Source of the DNA: Bradyrhizobium sp. URHD0069
GTDB taxonomy: Bacteria > Pseudomonadota > Alphaproteobacteria > Rhizobiales > Xanthobacteraceae
DNA length: 64,000 nt
Direction of reading: 5' to 3'
Assembly: GCF_000701345.1 (NCBI RefSeq)
Contig: NZ_JNIJ01000027.1
Span: forward strand, 30,421-94,420
The notes under the pieces are model-generated. The model saw nothing but the letters and a program-made list of their open reading frames with translations. It did not search any database and was not told the DNA's origin. This document shows positions 1 to 7,143 of this stretch, in pieces (the stretch's first letter is position 1; every line of letters begins with the position of its first letter). The translations under genes and the position numbers were made by a program.

Positions 1-681
1 ATCGTTCCAGATCGGCTTGTCGCCCAGCGTGCCGATAAAAGCCTGGTGTGCGATGCGGTCGGCCTCTGTGACCCGGGGCGCCAGCGGTACCGGGCGTTGC
101 CGCCGCGGCATTTCGCCGTAGGCGCCGACGCGTATATCGCGGCCCTCGGTCGCCAGAATCAGTTGCGATTGGCGGGCGCCGATCAGGTCGATGTAGACCT
201 CAGCCAAAAGCTCGGCGTCGAGCAATGCGCCGTGCTTGGTGCGGCGAGAATTGTCGATCGCATAGCGCGAACAGAGATCATCGAGACGATTCGACACACC
301 CGGATGCTTGCGCCGCGCCAACAGCAGCGTGTCGACCAGCCGCTCGCGCGCAATCGGCGGCCGCTTGATGCGGTCAAGCTCGGCGTTGATGAAGGCAATA
401 TCGAACGACGCATTGTGGATCACCAGCGGCGCGTCGCCGATGAACTCCAGAAATTCCTCGACTACATGGGCGAATAGCGGTTTGGCGGCGAGGAACTCGC
501 TGGAAAGACCATGCACGGCGAATGCTTCGGCCGGCATGTCGCGCTCTGGATTGATGTGCCGATGGAAGGTCTGACCGGTCGGCATGCGGTTGAAAATCTC
601 GACGCAGCCGATTTCAACCATCCGGTCGCCCCGAAGCGGATCAAGGCCGGTGGTTTCGGTATCGAGAACGATTTCGCGCAT
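1..681 (-). CDS. dnaQ: DNA polymerase III epsilon subunit (3'-5' proofreading exonuclease), 3' end cut by window edge
   Basis: Proofreading subunit of the replicative polymerase; it removes mismatched 3' nucleotides while bound to the alpha subunit. The reading frame starts at the ATG whose complement is 679-681 (MREIVLDTETTGLDP). It shows the DEDDh exonuclease motifs: Exo I DTETTG at residues 7-12, Exo II HNASFDIAFINAEL near 90, and Exo III HGALLDAELLAEVY near 150 with the catalytic His. About 227 codons are visible and the frame is still open at base 1, so only the C-terminal tail is missing. It is the most downstream visible member of a leftward set with coaE, maf and the DUF299 gene, the same order as beside the Caulobacter origin. 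Confidence 0.95.
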   Translation of the reverse strand, partial: MREIVLDTETTGLDPLRGDRMVEIGCVEIFNRMPTGQTFHRHINPERDMPAEAFAVHGLSSEFLAAKPLFAHVVEEFLEFIGDAPLVIHNASFDIAFINAELDRIKRPPIARERLVDTLLLARRKHPGVSNRLDDLCSRYAIDNSRRTKHGALLDAELLAEVYIDLIGARQSQLILATEGRDIRVGAYGEMPRRQRPVPLAPRVTEADRIAHQAFIGTLGDKPIWND

Positions 682-730
682 GAATCACAAGGCCGCAGGA
701 ATCAGGAACGAGAAAATCAAGAACGACGAA

Positions 731-1330
731 TCAGGAGCGTCGCTGCGGCATTTTAGCAGCCTGATCCAGAATGTCGCGGATTTGCGCGCGCACCGGGTCG
801 AGGCCGTATGAGGTATCCACCACGAAATCCGCACGTTTGCGCTTTTCGGCGTCCGGCAGCTGCCGCGCCAGGATGCCGTCGAGCTTCTCGTTCGTCATAT
901 TGTCGCGCGCCAGAATTCGCTGGCGTTGAATTTCAGGCGTTGTCGTCACCACCACCACGGCATCGACGCGGCTCTCGCCGCCGGTCTCGTACAACAGCGG
1001 CACATCGACCACCGCGACCGGCGCGCCGGATTGCTCGGCGTCATGCAGGAATCTTTGACGGGAGGCGCCCAGCATCGGATGAACGATCTGCTCGAGCCGC
1101 TTGATGGCGACCGGATCATGCACCACTTGCGCCGAAAGTTTGTTGCGATCGACTTTCCCGCCAGCCGTCGTACCTGGAAACGCCGCTTCGATCGCTGGCA
1201 CCGCCTCGCCTTCATATAACATGTGAACGATCGCATCAGCGTCGTAAACCGGGACGCCGGCCTCCGCAAACAGCTTGGCGGTGGTTGATTTCCCCATCCC
1301 GATCGAGCCGGTCAGTCCAAGGACTATCAT
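731..1330 (-). CDS. coaE: Dephospho-CoA kinase
   Basis: Catalyses the last step of coenzyme A synthesis, ATP-dependent phosphorylation of the 3'-hydroxyl of dephospho-CoA, in the cytosol. The 199-residue protein begins MIVLGLTGSIGMGKST, a P-loop at residues 8-16. It then has the family's substrate-site region (YDADAIVHMLY, about 29-39), VHPMLG, and the conserved VVDVPLLYETGG segment near 110. Length is normal for the family. It reads toward dnaQ, with a 49 bp gap. Start is an ATG. The first-kilobase order coaE-dnaQ is conserved in alphaproteobacteria. Confidence 0.95.
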   Translation of the reverse strand: MIVLGLTGSIGMGKSTTAKLFAEAGVPVYDADAIVHMLYEGEAVPAIEAAFPGTTAGGKVDRNKLSAQVVHDPVAIKRLEQIVHPMLGASRQRFLHDAEQSGAPVAVVDVPLLYETGGESRVDAVVVVTTTPEIQRQRILARDNMTNEKLDGILARQLPDAEKRKRADFVVDTSYGLDPVRAQIRDILDQAAKMPQRRS

Positions 1331-1360
1331 TCACTGCCTCGTCGGAATTGCCGGTTCAGT

Positions 1361-1460
1361 CGTCATCATCCGCGAGAGCGGATGATCCAGTATGCCGGAA
1401 CGCTTGTGATCAACCGCAGCCTCGCGGCGTACTGGATGCCCGCCTTCGCGGGCACGAGGG
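1361..1460. repeat. Palindromic intergenic repeat
   Basis: The coaE-maf spacer holds nested hairpins. One is ATCATCCGC/GCGGATGAT with a four-base loop (about 1366-1387). A second is CCAGTA/TACTGG bracketing the middle. A third is TGCCCGC/GCGGGCA with loop CTTC (about 1437-1454). This style of imperfect long palindrome recurs in at least five other spacers of the window and is common in Bradyrhizobium-type genomes. It may give a folded RNA or end the transcript, but there is no U-tract. Confidence 0.6.
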
Positions 1461-1488
1461 ATATACTGTATCTGCACGACCTCAGCTT

Positions 1489-2097
1489 TCACACCGCAAG
1501 CAGATGCTCGCTACGCAAAAACGCGAGCAATGGTAATAGCGGCAGACCGAGGATGGTGAAATGATCGCCTTCGATCCGCTCGAATAAATGCACACCCGGT
1601 CCTTCAAGCTGATAGGCGCCGACGCTTGACGTAACCGCCTCTCCGGCCTCATTCAGATAGGCGTCAATTTCGGCCTCACCGAGAGCCCGCATGGTCATCC
1701 GCGCGATGGTGGCTGTTTCGAATAATATTTTGCCATCGCACGCGACGGCAACCGCGGAGTGCAGTTCATGGCTGCGGCCGGCCAGCGCGCGCAATTGCTC
1801 CGCCGCTTGTGCACGGCCGACAGGCTTGCTGAAGAGCCGACCGCCCAGCGCCAGTGTCTGATCCGCGCCGATGACAAATCTGCCGTGCTGGCGCGCGGAT
1901 ATTGAAAGCGCCTTCTCGCGCGCCAGAAGTGCCGCTATGTCGCCGGCCGCCGAGAGACCTGAGTCTTGCTGCACGGCGCGCTCATCGATGTCGGCCGGAA
2001 CCGCTTCGAAGCTGATGCCGGCATTGGCGAGCAACGCCTGCCGCGCGCGGCTTTGCGAGGCGAGGATCAGCGGATATTTTCCGCGCCATAGCGTCAT
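1489..2097 (-). CDS. maf: Maf-like nucleotide pyrophosphatase
   Basis: Maf/YhdE-family house-cleaning nucleoside triphosphate pyrophosphatase, thought to hydrolyse non-canonical or modified nucleotides. The family signature is present: ILASQSRARQALLANAGI near the N-terminus (usual LASxSPRR region), DERAVQQ, FVIGADQTLALGGR near 75-90, and SSVGAYQLEGPGVHLFE near 155. I chose the ATG at 2097 (MTLWRGKYPLILAS, 202 aa) because it overlaps the stop of the upstream DUF299 gene by 4 bp, a typical coupled ATGA junction. A longer in-frame version exists but its first 32 residues do not look like the family. Confidence 0.92.
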   Translation of the reverse strand: MTLWRGKYPLILASQSRARQALLANAGISFEAVPADIDERAVQQDSGLSAAGDIAALLAREKALSISARQHGRFVIGADQTLALGGRLFSKPVGRAQAAEQLRALAGRSHELHSAVAVACDGKILFETATIARMTMRALGEAEIDAYLNEAGEAVTSSVGAYQLEGPGVHLFERIEGDHFTILGLPLLPLLAFLRSEHLLAV

Positions 2098-2933
2098 TCC
2101 GCAAGCCGCTGCCGCTGCCTGTCGGCAAACAGCTTCAGTATGGCGGCGGCGGTTTCCTCGATCGAGCGCCGGGTTACGTCGAGCTGCATCCAATTGAATT
2201 TTGCGCTCAATCGTCGCGCGAATGCGACTTCATCGGCGACCGCCTGGCGATCGATATAATCGTCGTTGCCAGAGCCGGCGCCCATGCTCAACAGCCGGTT
2301 CTGCCGAACCTGGATAAGGCGCTCCGGCGACGCATGAAGACTGACCACAAGCGGCTTTTTCACTGTCTCCAGCTGATGCGGGATCGGGATGCCAGGCACC
2401 AGCGGAACATTCGCGGTGCGGATGCCGCGGTTCGCAAGATATATCGAGGTCGGCGTTTTCGACGTGCGCGATACGCCGACCAGAACCACGTCGGCCTCTT
2501 CCAAACCTTCGACATGCTGGCCGTCATCGTGCATCATCGTATAATTCAGCGCATCGATGCGTTTGAAATATTCTGCATTGAGCGTGTGCTGCGCACCAAC
2601 ACGTCCGGTGGTCGGCGCACCGAGGTACGCCTGAAACAGCTGCATGACCGGGCCGATGATTGAGAGGCTCGGTATGTTGATCTGCTGGCACTTGGCTTCG
2701 AGCCGCCCGACCAGATCCTTCTCCAGCAAAGTAAAAAGCACAATGCCCGGTGCTTCTTCAATTTCGTCCAGCACGCGGTCGAGCTGCTTCTGGCTGCGGA
2801 CCAGCGGATAGACATGCTCTACCGGCGTCACGTTGGCGTATTGCGCGGCCACCGCGCGCGCCACCGTGATCAGGGTTTCACCGGTCGAATCAGAGACCAG
2901 GTGAAGGTGAAAATAATTGCCGGTCGTGGGCAC
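2094..2933 (-). CDS. DUF299 pyruvate phosphate dikinase / PEP synthase regulatory protein
   Basis: Bifunctional ADP-dependent kinase/phosphorylase family that switches PPDK or PEP synthase off and on by threonine phosphorylation. The 279-residue protein shows the family N-terminus FHLHLVSDSTGETL and the hallmark loop VGVSRTSKTPTSIYLANRG (about 149-167). Start codon is GTG (complement of 2931-2933). It lies first in the leftward maf-coaE-dnaQ group and overlaps maf by 4 bp. The homologue of this gene (the RP001-type gene) borders the chromosomal origin in Caulobacter, which makes the spacer upstream of it interesting. Which of the two substrate enzymes it controls cannot be told from this window. 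Confidence 0.93.
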   Translation of the reverse strand: MPTTGNYFHLHLVSDSTGETLITVARAVAAQYANVTPVEHVYPLVRSQKQLDRVLDEIEEAPGIVLFTLLEKDLVGRLEAKCQQINIPSLSIIGPVMQLFQAYLGAPTTGRVGAQHTLNAEYFKRIDALNYTMMHDDGQHVEGLEEADVVLVGVSRTSKTPTSIYLANRGIRTANVPLVPGIPIPHQLETVKKPLVVSLHASPERLIQVRQNRLLSMGAGSGNDDYIDRQAVADEVAFARRLSAKFNWMQLDVTRRSIEETAAAILKLFADRQRQRLAE

Positions 2934-3405
2934 GTGACCCCTGTGTATCCTGTGAATCCTTGTGGAGCTTACCTGAGAGAATCAGCCGCGGGTCGACAGA
3001 TCAGGGATAACCCGGCTTTTTCTTCACAGGGCTCTCCCGAAGGACAAGTCCGTCCACCTGATCCAATGATAGTGAGGTTATGTGGACTTGTCTCTTCATA
3101 GACTGCTCATGAAGCGGCGCAAGTACCTGACGCAGGTGGCGTTATTCGGATATTTGAATGCGCTGTCGGAATTGTTGATGGATGTGAACAAGGCGTGCGA
3201 ATTGCGGGACAATTCTGCGTGGGCGCAATCCACCGCTACTTAGACTCAAACCTAAGATTCTAAAATTATTAGTTTAGAAAAGACCTGCTTGCGGATATGT
3301 CTCCATTCCTCTGCAGAGCAACGGCATCGGCAATGCCGAGATCAGCTCAACCGTTCCCATGTTGCGGATCAAGATAGCGGTTCGCAAACGAGTAAGGCCC
3401 CCACG
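2934..3405. other. Candidate chromosomal replication origin (oriC) spacer
   Basis: A roughly 470 bp spacer from which flanking genes diverge: DUF299, maf, coaE and dnaQ leftward; hemJ, rho, mnmE-rsmG and parAB rightward. Its right part is conspicuously AT-rich around 3240-3285 and contains a dyad TCTAAA/TTTAGA (3259-3278). Relaxed DnaA-box-like 9-mers are present (TTCTTCACA near 3020; TGCGGATAT and TGCGGATCA on the opposite sense near 3290 and 3363), each two mismatches from TTATCCACA or its complement. No perfect DnaA box was found. The call rests mainly on synteny with the Caulobacter origin, so it is inference. Confidence 0.4.
3109..3243 (+). CDS. Small open frame inside the candidate origin spacer, 44 aa, doubtful
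   Basis: An ATG frame of 44 codons beginning MKRRKYLTQVALFGYLN and ending at the TAG at 3241-3243, exactly where the AT-rich stretch begins. I do not recognise the sequence. There is no convincing ribosome-binding site just upstream. The composition is reasonable for a protein (basic start, hydrophobic middle), but the length is within chance for this GC content. It could equally be untranslated origin DNA. Confidence 0.2.
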   Translation: MKRRKYLTQVALFGYLNALSELLMDVNKACELRDNSAWAQSTAT

Positions 3406-3828
3406 ATGTACGAATGGATCAAGGCGCTGCATGTGATCGCCGTCATCTCGTGGATGGCGGGCATGCTCTATCTGCCGCGGCTGTTCGTCTATCATTGCGA
3501 GGCGGAGGTTGGGTCGAAGCAATCCGAGACCTTCAAGGTGATGGAGCGGCGGTTGCTGAAGGCGATCATCAACCCGGCGATGATCGTTACCTGGCTAGCC
3601 GGGCTTTACCTCGCCTGGGCCGGACACTGGTTCGCGGCGCCCTGGCTGCATGGCAAGCTGCTGCTGGTGCTGGTGCTGTCGGGCGCCCACGGTTTTTTTT
3701 CCCGCTGGGTGAAGGATTTCGCCGCCGACCGGAATGCCAGAAGTCAAAAATTTTATCGTATTATCAACGAGATACCGACTATTTTGATGATCGGGATCGT
3801 GATCCTGGTGGTGGTGAAGCCGTTTTGA
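3406..3828 (+). CDS. hemJ: Protoporphyrinogen IX oxidase HemJ
   Basis: Membrane protein that oxidises protoporphyrinogen IX to protoporphyrin IX in haem synthesis, replacing HemG/HemY in most alphaproteobacteria. The 140-residue protein begins MYEWIKALHVIAVISWMAGM, with the conserved His and Trp of the first helix, followed by LYLPRLFVYHCEAE, a family hallmark. Four hydrophobic segments fit an inner-membrane location (about 5-25, 57-77, 82-100 and 120-138). I chose this ATG over an upstream in-frame start because family members begin here. It stands between the candidate origin and rho. Confidence 0.93.
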   Translation: MYEWIKALHVIAVISWMAGMLYLPRLFVYHCEAEVGSKQSETFKVMERRLLKAIINPAMIVTWLAGLYLAWAGHWFAAPWLHGKLLLVLVLSGAHGFFSRWVKDFAADRNARSQKFYRIINEIPTILMIGIVILVVVKPF

Positions 3829-4089
3829 TGGGGCGCGGCTGTTACACCTTCAGGTTCTGGGCCTGCTTGCGGAACTCCGACCGATTTTCTATATTGATCA
3901 AATCCCACCCCACGCAGGCGGATGTGGTTGCGTTCCGGCTTCCTCGTTGAGCCGGCCGCCCCATCAGGTTTGAAGCCTCTCCGGCACTTTCCTTGCTCAG
4001 ACCTGCGGACCGTCCTTTCTTTTTGCGCGTCCGCATTTTCGAAATAGCCACCTCGCAATCTTCCCTAGTTACTCCACAGGACCATCCCA

Positions 4090-5355
4090 ATGCGGGAAAT
4101 GAAACTACAAGACCTCAAAGCCCAGACGCCAGCCGAGCTCGTCTCGTTCGCGGAAGAGAAAGGGGTCGAGAACGCCAGCACCATGCGCAAGCAGGAGCTG
4201 ATGTTCGCCATTCTCAAACAACTCGCGATCCAGGAAACCGACATCATCGGCGAAGGCGTCGTTGAGGTTCTCTCCGACGGATTTGGATTCTTGCGCTCCC
4301 CGGATGCCAATTATCTGCCGGGGCCGGATGATATCTACGTCTCACCTTCGCAGATCCGCCGCTTCGGGCTTCGCACCGGCGATACCATTGAAGGCCACAT
4401 TCGCAGCCCGAAGGAGGGCGAACGCTATTTCGCGCTGCTCAAGGTCAACACGCTCAATTTCGAAGACCCGGAAAAGTCCAAGCACAAAGTCAATTTCGAC
4501 AATCTGACGCCGCTGTTTCCGGATCAGCGCTTTCGGCTTGAACTCGAAGACCCCACCAGAAAGGACCTTTCTGCAAGGGTTATCGACATCGTCGCTCCGA
4601 TCGGCAAGGGCCAGCGCGCGTTGATCGTGGCCCCGCCACGCACCGGTAAAACCGTGCTGATGCAGAATATCGCGCATTCGATCACGGCCAATCACCCCGA
4701 ATGCTATCTGATCGTACTTCTGATCGATGAGCGTCCGGAAGAAGTCACGGACATGCAGCGCTCGGTGAAGGGCGAAGTCGTTTCATCGACCTTCGACGAG
4801 CCGGCGGTGCGTCACGTCCAGGTGGCGGAGATGGTGATCGAGAAGGCCAAGCGGCTGGTCGAACATGGCCGCGACGTCGTGATCCTCCTGGACTCGATTA
4901 CGCGCCTGGGGCGCGCCTACAACACCGTGGTGCCGTCATCCGGCAAGGTGCTGACCGGCGGCGTCGACGCCAACGCGCTGCAGCGGCCGAAGCGATTCTT
5001 CGGCGCCGCGCGCAACATCGAGGAGGGCGGCTCGCTGACCATCATTGCGACCGCGCTGGTCGATACCGGCAGCCGCATGGACGAAGTGATTTTCGAAGAG
5101 TTCAAAGGCACCGGCAATTCCGAACTGATTCTCGATCGCAAGGTGTCGGACAAGCGGACCTTCCCGGCGATCGATATCTCGCGCTCCGGCACCCGTAAGG
5201 AAGAGCTGATCACCGATCCGCAGTTGCTGAAAAAAATGTACGTGCTGCGCCGGATCCTCAATCCGATGGGCACGATGGACGCGATCGACTTCCTGCTCGA
5301 CAAGTTGCGCAATACCAAGAACAACGCGGAATTCTTCGAATCGATGAATACCTGA
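4090..5355 (+). CDS. rho: Transcription termination factor Rho
   Basis: Hexameric RNA-dependent ATPase that terminates transcription. The 421-residue protein has the Rho N-terminal helical domain (MREMKLQDLKAQTPAEL) and a cold-shock-like primary RNA site (GFGFLRSP near 62, LPGPDDIYVSPSQIRRFGLR). It also has Walker A APPRTGKT near 180, Walker B VILLDSITRLGRAYN near 263-277 and the typical C-terminus. Length and motifs match the family with no missing catalytic residues. The 261 bp spacer before it carries no recognisable element. A strong intrinsic terminator follows. Confidence 0.97.
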   Translation: MREMKLQDLKAQTPAELVSFAEEKGVENASTMRKQELMFAILKQLAIQETDIIGEGVVEVLSDGFGFLRSPDANYLPGPDDIYVSPSQIRRFGLRTGDTIEGHIRSPKEGERYFALLKVNTLNFEDPEKSKHKVNFDNLTPLFPDQRFRLELEDPTRKDLSARVIDIVAPIGKGQRALIVAPPRTGKTVLMQNIAHSITANHPECYLIVLLIDERPEEVTDMQRSVKGEVVSSTFDEPAVRHVQVAEMVIEKAKRLVEHGRDVVILLDSITRLGRAYNTVVPSSGKVLTGGVDANALQRPKRFFGAARNIEEGGSLTIIATALVDTGSRMDEVIFEEFKGTGNSELILDRKVSDKRTFPAIDISRSGTRKEELITDPQLLKKMYVLRRILNPMGTMDAIDFLLDKLRNTKNNAEFFESMNT

Positions 5356-5376
5356 GTTTTCCCCGGCGGTTTTGGA

Positions 5377-5406
5377 GGGGCGTCCTCGCAGGGACGCCCC
5401 TTTTTT
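5377..5406 (+). terminator. Intrinsic terminator of rho
   Basis: A stem GGGGCGTCC/GGACGCCCC with a six-base loop (5377-5400) is followed at once by six T residues (5401-5406). It begins 21 bp after the rho stop codon. This is a classic factor-independent terminator on the plus strand. Confidence 0.9.
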
Positions 5407-5662
5407 GTGGCAGCCCGGGTTTCATGCTGCGGCGTTTGCTGCAGCAAGACTGCAGCATGCGGAATCCGTCGCGGGGCGCGACCCTTCCGATAAGCATTTG
5501 AAATTACACATATTTAGTACGAAGTCCCAGGGTCGGCCGGGCAGAAGGGCCGATTGCTGCAGCATAGGCCGCACCATAACCGCGTTGCCTCGGATCGACG
5601 TAACACAGTCGTACGATTGGGAATTACGTTGCGTTTTCAAAGGGCTCGGGGGCAAATAGGCG

Positions 5663-7042
5663 ATGCACCCGCGGGAACAGACCATCTTCGCGCTATCGTC
5701 GGGCCGGCCGCCGAGTGCGATTGCCATGGTGCGGATATCCGGGCCGAAGGCCCAGACGGCGCTGACCTCTCTTGCGGGCAATATTCCCGTGCCGCGGATG
5801 GCCACACGGGTCTTGTTGCGCGATGCCAGCGGGCAGCCGATCGACGATGCCGTGGTCCTCTGGTTCCCGGGACCGGCAAGCGCCACCGGAGAGGATGTGG
5901 CGGAGTTTCACGTCCATGGCGGGCGGGCGGTCTTGGCGGCGCTGTTCGCGGCGCTCTCGGCTTTCGCGGATGTTCGCGCCGCGGAGCCGGGCGAATTCAC
6001 CCGCCGCGCGTTCGAGAATGGCAAGCTTGATCTCACCGAAGCCGAAGGTCTCGACGACCTGATCCACGCCGATACCGATCGGCAGCGCCGCCAGGCGCTG
6101 CGCCACCTGAAAGGGCTCCTCGGCGACAGGGCGCGCGACTGGCGCGCGCAGATCATCGCAGCCTCAGCCTTGATCGAAGCGGGAATCGATTTCTCCGATG
6201 AAGGCGACGTGCCTGCGGAACTGATTGCGCCGGCGCTTGCCAGGATCAGGACGCTGCTCGGCGAAGTACAGGAAGTGCTTGCGGCACAGGGGCGAAGTGA
6301 ACGGCTGCGCGAGGGGCTGGTGATCGCGATCGCAGGTCCCCCGAACGTCGGCAAGTCGACGCTGATGAATCAGTTGGCGCGGCGCGAGGTCGCGATCGTC
6401 TCGCCGCATGCCGGCACCACGCGCGACATCATCGAAGTGCAGCTCGATCTCGATGGCTATCCGGTGACGGTGATCGACACTGCCGGGATTCGCGAGACCG
6501 ACGATCCCGTGGAGCAGGAGGGTGTGCGTCGGGCGCGAGCGCGCGCGGCCGACGCTGACCTGGTGCTGTGGCTGGTTGATGGGCAAGGCGAAGAAAACCG
6601 ACACGAGGGCGCAGCGCCGGTGTGGATGGTGCGCAATAAGATCGATCTCGACGCGGTCACAGCAGACACGGAAAACGCGAGAGCCGATGCGGCGAACTCA
6701 GGGCCGCTGGCCGACGTGCAGCCGGGGCAGGGCGGGTCACATTTCGCAATTTCGGCCAGCCGGGGCGACGGCATCCCGGAGCTGATCGCCGCATTGGTCG
6801 CCTTCGCGCGGGATTATTTTGGCGCGGCGGAAGCCTCTCTGATCGGCCGGGAGCGGCAACGGAAATTATTGCAGGAGACGGCGGATGCCTTGCAGCGCAG
6901 CGTAATCGTCATGGGGAAGGGTGAGGAGCTTGCCGCGGAGGAATTACGAACCGCAGTTCATTGTTTGGGCCGGCTGCTCGGGCAGGTCGATATTGAGGAT
7001 GTCCTCGATGCGATCTTCAAAGAATTTTGTGTAGGGAAATAA
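5663..7042 (+). CDS. mnmE: tRNA modification GTPase MnmE (TrmE)
   Basis: With MnmG it installs the carboxymethylaminomethyl (cmnm5) group at U34 of certain tRNAs. The 459-residue protein opens with MHPREQTIFALSSGRPPSAI, the formyl-THF-binding N-domain. It carries a G domain with G1 GPPNVGKST near 222-230, G2 GTTRD, G3 DTAG, G4 NKID, and ends CVGK, the C-terminal C-x-GK signature whose Cys is needed for function. It lies directly upstream of its partner mnmG; a parS site sits in the 101 bp between them. Family length is normal. Confidence 0.97.
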   Translation: MHPREQTIFALSSGRPPSAIAMVRISGPKAQTALTSLAGNIPVPRMATRVLLRDASGQPIDDAVVLWFPGPASATGEDVAEFHVHGGRAVLAALFAALSAFADVRAAEPGEFTRRAFENGKLDLTEAEGLDDLIHADTDRQRRQALRHLKGLLGDRARDWRAQIIAASALIEAGIDFSDEGDVPAELIAPALARIRTLLGEVQEVLAAQGRSERLREGLVIAIAGPPNVGKSTLMNQLARREVAIVSPHAGTTRDIIEVQLDLDGYPVTVIDTAGIRETDDPVEQEGVRRARARAADADLVLWLVDGQGEENRHEGAAPVWMVRNKIDLDAVTADTENARADAANSGPLADVQPGQGGSHFAISASRGDGIPELIAALVAFARDYFGAAEASLIGRERQRKLLQETADALQRSVIVMGKGEELAAEELRTAVHCLGRLLGQVDIEDVLDAIFKEFCVGK

Positions 7043-7070
7043 TATTTTTTCATTCATCGTATGGAGCGGT

Positions 7071-7086
7071 TGTTTCACGTGAAACA
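7071..7086. other. parS centromere site 1
   Basis: Perfect 16-bp palindrome TGTTTCACGTGAAACA in the spacer between mnmE and mnmG. It matches the consensus bound by chromosomal ParB (Spo0J family). It is one of three copies within 2.5 kb just upstream of parAB, so it is almost certainly part of the chromosome centromere. Confidence 0.95.
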
Positions 7087-7143
7087 ACCGCCGTATCGAA
7101 CTTCCTGCTTCCCGGTTTTGCGGTCTCGCGATAGAAGTCCGGC

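Noticed and set aside
2934..3080. Perfect DnaA boxes in the candidate origin
   Set aside because: TGTGTATCC, TGTGAATCC, TGTGGAGCT and TGTGGACTT each differ from TGTGGATAA at three positions, so they are too weak to count alone.
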